This document shows, piece after piece, positions 1 through 8,344 of a DNA stretch of 64,000 nucleotides. The stretch lies in NCBI GenBank assembly GCA_012034575.1, contig JAAUPF010000008.1:1-64000 (forward strand), read 5' to 3'. A model generated the notes under the pieces. The model was not told the DNA's origin. It saw only the letters and a program-made list of their open reading frames with translations, and did not search any database. The position numbers and the translations under genes were made by a program. The stretch's first letter is position 1. Every line of letters begins with the position of its first letter. This DNA is from Richelia sp. CSU_2_1. GTDB lineage: Bacteria > Cyanobacteriota > Cyanobacteriia > Cyanobacteriales > Microcoleaceae.

Positions 1-7
1 CTCAAAG

Positions 8-84
8 TTCCCCTTTTTAAGGGTAATTTAGTAACCGGAAGCGCTCTCAAAGTCCCCCTTTTTAAGGGGGATTTAGGGGGATCT
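8..84. repeat. Palindromic CCCCCTTTTTAAGGGGG repeat, two copies
   Basis: Two copies of a C-run/TTTTTAA/G-run palindrome followed by a GGGATTTAGGGGGATC-like tail. Related copies occur at about 4058-4090 and 22484-22560 in this window, so it is a dispersed intergenic repeat. No gene is seen in the first 470 bases. Confidence 0.7.
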
Positions 85-142
85 AGACTGTGGTAAAAAC
101 GCGATTTATAAACGGCTTCAGTATTGACGATCGCACTATGAT

Positions 143-186
143 TCCCAACTACCAACTACCAATTACCAATTACCAATTACCAATTC
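143..186. repeat. Heptamer tandem repeat, TTACCAA family
   Basis: About six head-to-tail copies of a 7-bp unit (ACCAACT/ACCAATT). The same family recurs near 5630-5650, 7125-7150, 36430-36481, 43041-43156 and 48913-48962. It is of the short tandemly repeated heptanucleotide type known from filamentous cyanobacteria. Confidence 0.8.
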
Positions 187-471
187 TAATAATTCCCGCA
201 GCAGCATCGAGACAAACTACTGTAGTTTTAGTACCGAATTAGAAACATTGTTTTGAAAAGAATTGGGGTGTTATAGCAAATCCGGCTTACTTACCCCCTC
301 TCCCCCTCCCCCCTCTTCTTTGTCACGATCTGTTAACTTTTTGCGGAAATTGTGCGCTCCCACTCAAATTCTGTAAAAATGAATACAGAAATTAGTTTGC
401 GCACTTCCTTTTAGTTTGGTTGACGAGAAGTGTTTTCGCAAAACTTAATAGATTGTAGACGGAGAAAAACT

Positions 472-714
472 ATGTCCCTTCAAACTAGCCATCCAGTTGA
501 TCCATCAGCACTCGAAAGCGCGATCGCTTCAGGTTGGAACCCGGTTTGCCATATCACCTACAACCGGGATGCTTGGGTTAAGTTGCTCCAGCCGCCCAGC
601 GAGTATGCTTTTGGCGAAGCAAAATTGCTCTGTCAAGAATCCCCCAATACCTGGATTGCTTGGATACCGGATTGTGGCGAGGTGGTGTTGGACAGAAGCC
701 ATTTCTATTGTTGA
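472..714 (+). CDS. Small conserved-looking protein of unknown function (80 aa)
   Basis: I do not recognise a family. The start is set at the ATG at 472 because GGAG lies about 7 bases upstream; a longer in-frame start at 430 lacks this and adds a basic unlike segment. The product begins MSLQTSHPVD, is soluble, has two Cys near the middle and a C-terminal Tyr-Cys, and contains many Trp (NAWV/WIAWIPDCGE-like stretch), as in a small compact domain. Codon use fits the neighbouring genes. A second small gene of similar size follows about 135 bases downstream on the same strand, so they may be co-transcribed. Confidence 0.6.
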   Translation: MSLQTSHPVDPSALESAIASGWNPVCHITYNRDAWVKLLQPPSEYAFGEAKLLCQESPNTWIAWIPDCGEVVLDRSHFYC

Positions 715-849
715 TTGTTGCGATCGATTGGCAATCAAACGGACGATCGCAGCAGCAGCCACAGCCACCGCCAGCCCGATCGTGCATTGCTTATTTCTGA
801 ATTCGGTATCGCAAAGCAAGAATTTCAAGTATCAAATTGGTTGAGTCTT

Positions 850-1092
850 ATGAACACCGAATTAGTATCAGTTATTGATTGGGATGAAATGTTTGAGTAT
901 CTACCGGGGACGATAGTAGAACTCAAAAATCAACCAGGAGTCGAGCATCAGATCGATTATTACGAAGCCCTCATGGTTCCTCCCGTCTGGTTAGTAGACG
1001 ATCCGCGTCCCCGCTATCCCCATGAATTGCGGATAATCTCGCGTCGGGAAGTGCAAGTTTGCGATTTAGAACCCCAACTATTATCAGTTTGA
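850..1092 (+). CDS. Small acidic protein of unknown function (80 aa)
   Basis: Start chosen at the ATG at 850, giving MNTELVSVIDWDEM; upstream in-frame sequence from 715 is low in protein character and carries a HIP1 core. The protein is acidic, predicted soluble, without membrane segments, and includes a proline-rich VPPVWLVDDPRPRYPHE stretch. I do not recognise a domain. It follows the small gene ending at 714 on the same strand. Nothing in the sequence gives a function. Confidence 0.6.
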   Translation: MNTELVSVIDWDEMFEYLPGTIVELKNQPGVEHQIDYYEALMVPPVWLVDDPRPRYPHELRIISRREVQVCDLEPQLLSV

Positions 1093-1182
1093 ACTTCCAC
1101 GCGCGATCGAAAGTTTCCCAGTCTGAGCTCCTTGCTTTGATTGGGTTTTGATGTTTTTATGCAAACATTTAGCTACTTAATA

Positions 1183-1572
1183 TTAGCTCTTAAATTTTGA
1201 ACCATTACCAATACCTGTTGTAATAAACAAGATGAGGAAGAGAATCAGGAAAGGCGTGAAATACACTTCAGGAGTTGGGGATGCTGTAGCTTTTTGGATG
1301 TAATAAGCTACACCCAGGGTAGAGCCAATCATGACAACAGTATCCCATTGAGTAACCACTGCTCCACCTAGTTTATCAGATAACCAACCGCCGACAGGAC
1401 GGATTAAAGACCCTACCAAAGGACCCCACCAGGCATAGGCGAACGGATCGATCGCATTTGGATTAGCAGATCCGTCAGGCAATTTCGGGCCTGGGAAAGG
1501 CGGCGAAAAATCAATTAGTAATGGGGAAATGGTGCCAAATCCTCGGTATTTGCGTAAAAGTGAAAGAGCTTT
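1183..1572 (-). pseudogene. Remnant of NarK/NrtP-type nitrate/nitrite transporter
   Basis: The minus strand encodes an internal piece of a major-facilitator nitrate transporter. The segment WWGPLVGSLIRPVGGWLSDK carries the RPxGGWLxDxLGG loop signature of the NarK family, followed by two hydrophobic helices and TTGIGNG. The reading frame continues upstream of 1482 without a stop (KYRGFGT, then PFPGPKLPDG), but no N-terminal half or start is present, and it ends abruptly soon after GNGS. A full NarK has about 12 helices and 450-500 residues, so roughly one quarter survives. It is a decayed gene, not a functional transporter. Confidence 0.75.
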
Positions 1573-1650
1573 AAAACGATTGCTCCAAACGAGTTTCTCG
1601 GAAAAAAAGGCGAAGCGGCTCCTGTATATTAAAAGAGTCCAGCGATCGCT

Positions 1651-2331
1651 CTAAGCATATTCTCGCAACACATATCCCACCCCCCGAACAGTATGCAACA
1701 ACCGTTTTGGATTGCTAGCCTCTAACTTGATCCGCAAAGCACGAATGTAAACTTCAATAATATTTGACTCCCCCATAAAATCGTAATCCCAGACTTGTTC
1801 CAGAATTCGATCGCGCGCAATCACTTGTCGGGGATGCCGCATCATAAACTCTAATAAATCGAATTCTTTTGCAGTTAATTCAATCAGTTTGTTTCCCCGA
1901 TAAACTTCGCGGGTGAGGCGATTCAAAGTCAAATCTTCAAACTCCAAAGTATCTGGATCTTCAGGATGAGCGCGGCGCAAGCGGGCTTTCACTCTTGCTA
2001 AAAGTTCTTCTATACTAAAAGGTTTAGTAACGTAATCATCAGCTCCCGCATTTAATCCAGCCACGCGATCGGGTACTTCATCTCTTGCTGTTAGCATAAT
2101 AATCGGTACTTGAATGCCGGTTTTTCGCAATCGCAAACATAAATCCAATCCAGAAATTCCGGGAAGCATCCAGTCTAAAATCAACAAATCTGGTTGTGCA
2201 TCGCGAGCCACCGTCAAACCATCAATCCCGTTGCGAGCAACGGTGACGTGATATCCTTCCAGGCTGAGTTCTGCTTCGATGAATCCTGCTAGCTTGGGAT
2301 CGTCTTCAACTAAAAGAATGCGTTCGGTCAT
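1651..2331 (-). CDS. OmpR-family response regulator
   Basis: A 226-residue two-component regulator. The receiver domain (residues 1-120) starts MTERILLVEDD, with the phosphoacceptor Asp near 53 in LLILDWMLPG, Thr in IMLTARD and Lys in VTKPFS. The C-terminal winged-helix DNA-binding domain (about 130-224) has the usual RVGYVLRE-like end (RGVGYVLRE). The start at 2331 excludes an upstream in-frame extension that reads through an IS605-type end. The histidine kinase gene immediately upstream on the same strand is the likely partner. It resembles cyanobacterial RppA-like regulators, but the target is not predictable from sequence. Confidence 0.9.
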   Translation of the reverse strand: MTERILLVEDDPKLAGFIEAELSLEGYHVTVARNGIDGLTVARDAQPDLLILDWMLPGISGLDLCLRLRKTGIQVPIIMLTARDEVPDRVAGLNAGADDYVTKPFSIEELLARVKARLRRAHPEDPDTLEFEDLTLNRLTREVYRGNKLIELTAKEFDLLEFMMRHPRQVIARDRILEQVWDYDFMGESNIIEVYIRALRIKLEASNPKRLLHTVRGVGYVLREYA

Positions 2332-2338
2332 GGCTGGT

Positions 2339-2423
2339 GCGAAAAACTTTAATGGAAGGAAGCAGAAACCTAAGTCGTGAGGCTTGGGAATCCTCGCCGT
2401 TAAGAAGGCGGGGAGGATGTCAA
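2339..2423 (+). mobile_element. Right-end remnant of an IS200/IS605-type (TnpB) element
   Basis: On the plus strand GAATCCTCGCC, TTAAGAA, GGCGGGGAGGATGTCAA forms an imperfect hairpin ending in GTCAA, the layout of IS605-family right ends. The element end at 50821 reads GAATCCCCGTCG then GGGGAGTACGTCAA, the same architecture. No transposase gene is left here. It lies exactly between the kinase and regulator genes. Confidence 0.6.
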
Positions 2424-3868
2424 AGTGGCGGATTCCAAACAGGTAAGATGATGGTAAAAATACTTCCTTCGTTCGGTTTGGAACGGAGGGTAATTCGACC
2501 TTCCATTCCTTCAATCAGGCTTTTGGCGATCGCTAATCCCAATCCCGTACCATCTCTAGAACGGGTCATAGATTCATCTACTCGATAAAATCTTTCAAAA
2601 ATGCGGTTTTGATGTTGCAGGGAAATGCCAATGCCTCGATCGCATACGTGAATCATGGCATACTTCTCGCTCTTTTCTAACACTAAATCAACAGATTGCT
2701 CCATTGATGAATACTTAATTGCATTATCTACCAGGTTAATCAGTACCTGTTGCAAGCGATCGCGATCGGCACAGGTGAAAACATCCTCATCAGCGATCGA
2801 TACAGCAATCTTTCGATTGCTAACCTTTTGGCTCATCGCCGCTACTTCCATCACCAGAGTATTCAGCATAATTGGATTCAGCCGAAAGTGCAAGTTACCG
2901 CTATCTGCCCGCGCTAGATCGAGCAAATCTTGCAACATCCGAATCGTGCGTTCGGTTTCCGCCGTTGCTGTTTCTAGGGCTTGCTTTTGATAAGCACTTA
3001 AATTAGTTCCCCGTCGCAGCAAACTTTGCAGATAACCCAGCACAATTGTCAGGGGAGTGCGCAATTCGTGGGAAACATTGCCGACAAACTGGCGCTGTTG
3101 TTCCCATGAGCCGGATAATCGGAATAACATTTGATTAAAAGCTGTAGCCAGTCCCAGAATTTCGTCAGGTGCTCGATGCAGTTGCAATTGAGCCTGTTTC
3201 AAATCATCGGCGGAGATAGCACTCGCAACTTGGCTCATTTGCTCTAAAGGCTGCATGGCTTTACGAATTCGTCGGGCGATCGCAATAGTTAATATGACAA
3301 TTGTGAGCATACTAACTAACAACAAACGACTCAATGCAGAATTGAATTTCTGCCGATCTTCGGTGATATCTAGGGATAAATAAACCATACCCAACGCTCG
3401 ATCGTTCACTGCCAAAGGATTGCCGCACAACACGACATAGCGATCGCCAAAACGAACTACACTCGGTTTTGCAGGAACTTGTGCCAATGAATCCATATCA
3501 AGAATTGCAGGCGAAGAACTGTCCATACTGGGAGAATGTGCCACGATGTTACCTCGATCGCTCTTAACCCAGACTAATAAACCCGATGTCGAAACTTTAT
3601 TGATGGTACGTTCCAACCCAACTTCAAGCATACCCATTTCGCTGTAAAGCTTAATTCGATCGGGAAACCCCATCGCGATGTATTCCAGCGTTTGTTTGTG
3701 GGCATAAACTAGATTTTGTTCCATTTGCCAGCCAGCCCAAAACGCTACACCGCCAAGTCCCATAATCGAGAGTACCACCAATTCCAGAGTTAGGCGAAAC
3801 TGAAGCGAAGAAGTGGAAATTCGCTGGTTTGTGAAATAATTGATAACTCCTCTAAAAGCGCGACTCAT
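2420..3868 (-). CDS. Membrane sensor histidine kinase
   Basis: A 482-residue kinase. Transmembrane helices lie near residues 27-48 and 180-198, with an extracytoplasmic sensor loop between them. A HAMP linker (about 199-250) is followed by the H-box VSHELRTPLT with His267, then N-, G1- (CDRGIGI) and G2-box (GTGLGLAI) ATPase motifs. It is transcribed before the OmpR-type regulator at 1651-2331, 88 bases apart, so the two probably form one two-component system. Its stop codon TGA overlaps the GTCAA tip of an IS605-type end, so the last codon of the gene is set by an old insertion. The sensed signal is unknown. Confidence 0.92.
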   Translation of the reverse strand: MSRAFRGVINYFTNQRISTSSLQFRLTLELVVLSIMGLGGVAFWAGWQMEQNLVYAHKQTLEYIAMGFPDRIKLYSEMGMLEVGLERTINKVSTSGLLVWVKSDRGNIVAHSPSMDSSSPAILDMDSLAQVPAKPSVVRFGDRYVVLCGNPLAVNDRALGMVYLSLDITEDRQKFNSALSRLLLVSMLTIVILTIAIARRIRKAMQPLEQMSQVASAISADDLKQAQLQLHRAPDEILGLATAFNQMLFRLSGSWEQQRQFVGNVSHELRTPLTIVLGYLQSLLRRGTNLSAYQKQALETATAETERTIRMLQDLLDLARADSGNLHFRLNPIMLNTLVMEVAAMSQKVSNRKIAVSIADEDVFTCADRDRLQQVLINLVDNAIKYSSMEQSVDLVLEKSEKYAMIHVCDRGIGISLQHQNRIFERFYRVDESMTRSRDGTGLGLAIAKSLIEGMEGRITLRSKPNEGSIFTIILPVWNPPL

Positions 3869-4100
3869 ACTATTTTAGATTTTAGATTTTAGATTTCGGA
3901 TTTGAGATTGTGACGCTCTTGCTCCCTCATTTTTGGAATTAGAGCTTGGAGATTGTGACGCTCTTAATCCCTCATTTTTGGGATTGGAGATAGGAGATTG
4001 TGACGTTCTTGCTCCCTCATTTTTGGAATTAGAGCTTGGAGATTGTGACGTTCTTGCTCCCCCCTTCTTAAGGGGGGCTGGGGGGGATCTCCCGCTGTGA
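3869..4100. repeat. GATTTTA heptamers and ~50-bp direct repeats
   Basis: Upstream of the kinase lie three GATTTTA-type heptamers and then four tandem, slightly diverged copies of a unit containing GAGATTGTGACGYTCTTGCTCCCTCATTTTTGGAATT. The block ends in a CCCCCCTTCTTAAGGGGGG palindrome. The apparent 74-codon reading frame across it is only the repeat read in one frame (ERHNL repeated). Confidence 0.8.
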
Positions 4101-4120
4101 AAACACGCCCCAGAAAAGAA

Positions 4121-4732
4121 TTAAAAATTTTTCGCAGTGCCGAGAATTGGATCGAATTCAAACCGCCGATCGTAGTTTGTTTCGCCATACAAATTAAAAC
4201 TAATTGTAGGCAGATCGCCCATTGCTTCTACATGGTGAATCGCATCGGGCATTAAACACAGGATGTCGCCGGGATTGAGCAAACAATCGCCCGCAGCTTC
4301 GATCGTATCTGGAGATTTTGCAGTCGAAGAACGCCGCCAAAAAGTGTTTTTTTCCTCTCCACTCAGCAGCGCCACTAGCCCCCAACAGCCATGATTGTGA
4401 ATCGGCGAAATCACGCCCGGTGCCCAAGCTACCAACTGCACCGTTAGCGGAAAAAACGGTTCATCGTACAAAACCGACACTTCCCAACCCGTTTGAGGAT
4501 CGGGTTCCAGGGGAGTGATTTGCAGCCAAGAGGAACTCGCCAACAACTGGCGAACCAGGGGACAAATCGCCTGGAGTCGCAAACGATCGTCCTCAATTCG
4601 ATTTAATACATCTTCCAGATCCGTCAAAAAGCGGTAAAGCCGATAGGGCTCGGTCAACTCTTCAGCCTGACTGACAACCTCAGAAGCATTGCACCGCCCA
4701 TCATCCGTCGCGAACCAGTCTTTTCCTATCAT
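4121..4732 (-). CDS. Cupin-fold protein, cysteine dioxygenase-like
   Basis: A 203-residue protein related to the predicted metal-dependent enzymes of the cysteine-dioxygenase/double-stranded beta-helix group. It contains PIHNHGCWG (His112 and His114) and a later ICLMPDAIHHVEA segment that could supply the third metal His. The N-terminal part is helical. The ATG at 4732 is preferred over a TTG 33 bases upstream. The substrate is not evident; no sulfur-metabolism gene is adjacent. It is oriented away from the thioredoxin/CcdA genes that follow. Confidence 0.8.
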   Translation of the reverse strand: MIGKDWFATDDGRCNASEVVSQAEELTEPYRLYRFLTDLEDVLNRIEDDRLRLQAICPLVRQLLASSSWLQITPLEPDPQTGWEVSVLYDEPFFPLTVQLVAWAPGVISPIHNHGCWGLVALLSGEEKNTFWRRSSTAKSPDTIEAAGDCLLNPGDILCLMPDAIHHVEAMGDLPTISFNLYGETNYDRRFEFDPILGTAKNF

Positions 4733-4997
4733 AGTTGTTGCAATTAGTGATTCGATCGCTAGCAATTGATTGTCTCACCTTCAATCTACGAGAAAAATGA
4801 GCAACATTACCGAAGCCATATCAAGTTTTATCCAATCCCCACCTGGCATTCATCTGGCACTCATTTTTCTAGAATTTAATAAAAATAACTTGAAACCAGA
4901 GACACGTACAATTACCTTTGACAGTTTTCTGGTTTGAGATTTCAGCCTGATTTCACTGTTTTTTTGCAACGACAATCCTAGCTTTTTGAGGTTTAAT

Positions 4998-5555
4998 ATG
5001 CGTAAACATTCAGCATTTTGGCTCAGTTTGTGTCTGAGCAGTCTGGCGATGTCAGTATCTTTTGTAGCTGTAACATCCGCTAGAACCGTCGCCGCGAGCG
5101 ATCGGGCGATCGCGCAAACGAACCCCTGCGCCTCCAAAAATCCTTGTGCATCCACAAATCCTTGTGCATCTAAAAATCCTTGTGCATCTAAAGCAGGAAA
5201 TGTCGGTGCACCTCTGGCGAAACAACTGCAAGGAAAGCCGGTTGTAGTTGACATTTATGCAAGCTGGTGTGCGGCGTGCAAAAATATTGCTCCTACCATG
5301 TCTCAACTGAAGCAGGAGTACAGCGGAAAAGTTAATTTTGTCATTCTTGATGTGAGCGATCGAGCCAAAGCTAGCCAAGCAGAAGCCAAAGCTAAAGAAT
5401 TAGGATTAGGTGCGTTTTTCGCTCAGAACAAATCGCAAACAGGAATGATTGCTATCATCGATCCAGCGACGGGTAATATTTTGGCCCAGCATCGCAACAA
5501 TGCCAACAAATCGGCTTACACATCGGTACTTAACGCTGCTCTCGCCAAAAAATAG
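4998..5555 (+). CDS. Exported thioredoxin-domain protein with Cys repeats
   Basis: 185 residues. An N-terminal signal sequence (MRKHSAFWLSLCLSSLAMSV) ends near an ARTVAAS/IAQ region. It is followed by four tandem NPCAS-x units and then a thioredoxin fold with active site YASWCAACK. The ATG at 4998 is chosen; a TTG 12 bases upstream is less likely. The protein should act in the thylakoid lumen or periplasm. CcdA and a cytoplasmic thioredoxin follow on the same strand, which suggests it receives electrons through CcdA. The NPCAS repeat Cys residues could be redox-active or bind metal; nothing in the sequence decides this. Confidence 0.9.
   Translation: MRKHSAFWLSLCLSSLAMSVSFVAVTSARTVAASDRAIAQTNPCASKNPCASTNPCASKNPCASKAGNVGAPLAKQLQGKPVVVDIYASWCAACKNIAPTMSQLKQEYSGKVNFVILDVSDRAKASQAEAKAKELGLGAFFAQNKSQTGMIAIIDPATGNILAQHRNNANKSAYTSVLNAALAKK
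5121..5192 (+). repeat. 18-bp coding tandem repeat (NPCAS-x), four copies
   Basis: Four copies of AATCCTTGTGCATCYAMA inside the thioredoxin gene. The unit is a multiple of three, so copy number can change without breaking the frame. The last copies are nearly identical at DNA level, which suggests recent expansion. Confidence 0.85.
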
Positions 5556-5801
5556 TCGCTTCGGGATACAAAGAAACCGGGTTTATAGCCTTTCTCGGTA
5601 ATATGAGGTAGATCGCGGGGGTTGGTAATTGCTAATTGGTAATTGGTAATCGATCGAGCTTGTACCTCACTTACCTGAGCATTGCTATATGCCTGGATAT
5701 CTAACGGGAAAACCCAAAATTTTTCCGAGAAACCTGGTTTCTCCGATCGAGCCACAATTTATCGAGCCACAATTTACAGTCTCTTAAGGAATTAATAACA
5801 A

Positions 5802-6652
5802 ATGGAACAAATACCTCAGTCACCAACCGAAAAAACGCTTCTAAAGGCTTTAGAATATCAAAAAAATGGCTATTTTACGGTGGATTGGGATTGCTATCCC
5901 TAGTTCTGGTACTCACCGTAGGACCGATCGTCAGTCATCCGATCGAACAGGTGATTTCCATCATCGAAAACAATTATCAGCAATGGTTTAACCAGCAGGA
6001 CACGGCAAATCCATTTGTGTTATTGCCCTTAGCATTTATTGGCGGATTAATTGCTAGTGTATCCCCCTGTATTTTGGCACTTTTGCCCGTCAACCTCAGC
6101 TACATCGGCACTTTAAAAATTGAATCCCGTTGGGATGCTTTTACGAAAGCTGGCTTGTTTGTGCTGGGGGCAGTCACAATTTTAAGTCTGTTTGGTTTAG
6201 TTTCATCCTTCGCTGGAGCCGTGATGGTGGAGTATCGAGGCTATATCAATATTGTTGTGGGTTTGATTATGGCTGTGATGGGTTTGTGGTTGATGGGAGT
6301 GGTTCAATTGCCCTTACCGCAAATGAATGTAAATCTACCCAAGGCAGGACCTTATGGAGTCGGTTTAACCTTTGCTTTGGTAAGTTCTCCTTGTGCGAGT
6401 CCGGTGCTGTTTGCGGTGTTGGCGGCGGCAGCAGCCACAGGTTCTCAAATTTTAGGTACGTTGACGATGGTTAGCTACGCTTTGGGATATACAATCCTGA
6501 TTTTTCTAGCGAGTTTGTTTACAGGAATGGCAAAACAAAGCAAACAGTTATTGAACCATTCCGAGGGAATTATCCGCTTCGGTAGTCTGGCACTGATTCT
6601 AACTGGAACCTACTACCTATTTACTGGCACTAAATGGTTCTTCGGAGGTTAG
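5802..6652 (+). CDS. ccdA: CcdA/DsbD-type thiol electron transporter, apparent N-terminal frame break
   Basis: Membrane protein that passes reducing equivalents from cytoplasmic thioredoxin to extracytoplasmic thiol proteins, as in cytochrome c maturation. It shows about six helices and the paired motifs ASVSPCILALLP and LVSSPCASPVLF with the two redox Cys. An ATG at 5802 with AAGGA 11 bases upstream starts MEQIPQSPTEKTLLKALEYQ, but its frame ends after 33 codons. The helical core is open only in the -1 frame from about 5860, where KKWLFYGGLGLLSL makes a natural first helix. The switch lies in an A7 run (5860-5866); one extra A would join the frames. Without this, a TTG at 5885 is the only likely start. 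Confidence 0.85.
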
Positions 6653-6695
6653 ATCGATATAAGCTGTCTTGAAATCAATCAAAGGAGAAATTATC

Positions 6696-7037
6696 GTGTC
6701 AGAGTCTTTATCAACTAACGAAATTTTTGCGGAAGTACACAACAATCTACAACAATTAATGCTTGAATCTGACATTCCCATTCTGGCTAAATTTGTTACA
6801 CCGCACTGTCCCTCTTGCAAAACGCTGGCACCGGTACTGCAACAGCTTGTGACCGATTTTGCTGGCAAGATTATCTTAGTGACGATCGACATGACAGAAT
6901 ACCCGGATTTGACAATTGAATTGGGCGTGCGTAGTGCCCCCACTGTGATGTTGATTAAAGGGGAAGAAATCCTGGAACGCATCCCTGGCTTGAAACCGAA
7001 GAAATTCTATGCAGAGGCTATCAAAAGGGCTATATAG
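6696..7037 (+). CDS. Thioredoxin-like protein, cytoplasmic
   Basis: 113 residues, no signal peptide. Thioredoxin fold with active site CPSC in FVTPHCPSCKTLAP and the cis-Pro segment VRSAPTVMLI. The GTG at 6696 is chosen because AAAGGAG lies 8 bases upstream. It starts 43 bases after ccdA on the same strand, so the cluster exported thioredoxin - CcdA - cytoplasmic thioredoxin is probably one transcriptional unit. Its likely role is to feed electrons to CcdA from the inside. The CPSC site differs from the usual CGPC, so redox potential may differ. Confidence 0.88.
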   Translation: MSESLSTNEIFAEVHNNLQQLMLESDIPILAKFVTPHCPSCKTLAPVLQQLVTDFAGKIILVTIDMTEYPDLTIELGVRSAPTVMLIKGEEILERIPGLKPKKFYAEAIKRAI

Positions 7038-7150
7038 GGCTTGCTGAATCAGTCTTTTAGTGGGGTTAGGGAACAGGGTTCGAGGCAACAGGGCTCGAGG
7101 CAACAGGCAACAGGCAACAGTTTTACCAATTACCAATTACCAATTACCAA

Positions 7151-8128
7151 TCACTTCGTTTGAAAGATATTCTGCACCATTTTCTTCTCTGTATTTGCTG
7201 CCCCTTTATCCAATTCTGCAAGCTCCCCCGCATCTAATTTCCAACCCAAAGCGCCGATATTTTCCCTCGCTTGTCGGGCAGATTTAGCCCCCGGAATGGG
7301 AATAGTTTCTTTGCAAATACACCAGTTAAGTGCTACCTGCGAAATTGTCTTATTTCTGAATGCTGCTATTTCTCGCAAACACTCCAAGAGCGATCGCATT
7401 CCCGGCAATAGCTGCTTGCAAGCCAAACCTCTGATACCTTGAGGAAACGGTCCGTTTTCCGAATATTTCCCAGTCAGCAATCCCAAAGCTAAAGGACTGT
7501 AAGCAATCAATTTAATTCCCAATTCGTCGCAAACATCTTTCAAACCTTGTTCGGTAACTGGATAAGTAGAAAGTAGCGAATATTGAACTTGCAATGTTAC
7601 AATAGGAACGGCGCGATCGCTCAATTTTTTATGCGCCCATTTTAACCGTTTCGGGCCGTAATTAGACAAGCCCACACCCTTGACTAATCCTTGCTGGTAA
7701 AGGTCAGCTAAACCATCTAAAAGAGGGCTTTCTTGCCAAGGTGCGTAGTTAGCAGTAGACCAGTGCATTTGCACTAAATCTATATTTTTCCCCAGGCGGG
7801 AAGCTGAGGCTTTTCCAGCAGATACCATCGACTGTCGCGTCAATCTCCAAGGATAAGCAGCGAGTTTGGTGGCGATGCAAATATTGTCTTGATGTACGCC
7901 TCGATATTGTTGGGAAAACTGCCCTAAAAGTTGCTCGCTGCGCCCATTTAATTTTCCGGTTCCGTAGGAGTCTCCCGTATCGAATAAAGTGACACCGTTA
8001 GTGACGCAGAGATTGAAAGCAGCTTGCAATTCGCCATCCATACTTTCATCATATCCCCACAGCAATCGGTTGCCCCAGGCCCAAGTTCCGCAGCCCATTA
8101 TTGGTAGGTAAAGTTGGTTGTTTGGCAT
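7151..8128 (-). CDS. Aldo/keto reductase
   Basis: 325-residue NAD(P)H-dependent oxidoreductase of the AKR superfamily. The catalytic set is visible: Asp50 and Tyr55 in TLFDTGDSYG, Lys88 in IATKLA and His122 in VQMHWS. The C-terminal part has the cofactor-binding IPIPGAKSARQARENIGA segment. Length is normal. Substrate cannot be predicted. Its 3' end faces the thioredoxin gene and is separated from it by heptamer repeats. Confidence 0.93.
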   Translation of the reverse strand: MPNNQLYLPIMGCGTWAWGNRLLWGYDESMDGELQAAFNLCVTNGVTLFDTGDSYGTGKLNGRSEQLLGQFSQQYRGVHQDNICIATKLAAYPWRLTRQSMVSAGKASASRLGKNIDLVQMHWSTANYAPWQESPLLDGLADLYQQGLVKGVGLSNYGPKRLKWAHKKLSDRAVPIVTLQVQYSLLSTYPVTEQGLKDVCDELGIKLIAYSPLALGLLTGKYSENGPFPQGIRGLACKQLLPGMRSLLECLREIAAFRNKTISQVALNWCICKETIPIPGAKSARQARENIGALGWKLDAGELAELDKGAANTEKKMVQNIFQTK

Positions 8129-8137
8129 TTGTTCGGG

Positions 8138-8253
8138 AGTTGATAGTTGATAGTTGATAGTTGACAGTTGACAGTTGACAGTTGACAGTCGATCGATTGA
8201 TGCAATTTATCTGCGTTGATCCGCGTTTATCTGCCTTTATCAGCGGTTGCAAG
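8138..8253. repeat. TTGACAG heptamers plus ATCTGCG-type dispersed repeat
   Basis: About seven TTGATAG/TTGACAG units are followed by ATTTATCTGCGTTGATCCGC and related ATCYGCG steps ending in CAGCGGTTGCAAG. The same two-part arrangement occurs near 14290-14370 and 21070-21175, and the second part alone near 36611-36673, so the pair behaves as one dispersed module. Confidence 0.75.
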
Positions 8254-8344
8254 TCGATCGTTGATAGTTGGTGATTGGTAATTATCCCAATCTCCCAATC
8301 TAACAATCTCCCAATCTAACAATCTAAAATCCAAAATCCAAAAT

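Noticed and set aside
3964-4188. 74-codon minus-strand frame with ERHNL repeats
   Set aside because: It is the direct-repeat block read in one frame, without a start signal or domain.
4797-4937. 46-codon plus-strand frame starting MSNITEAISS
   Set aside because: No ribosome-binding site or recognised family; could be chance.
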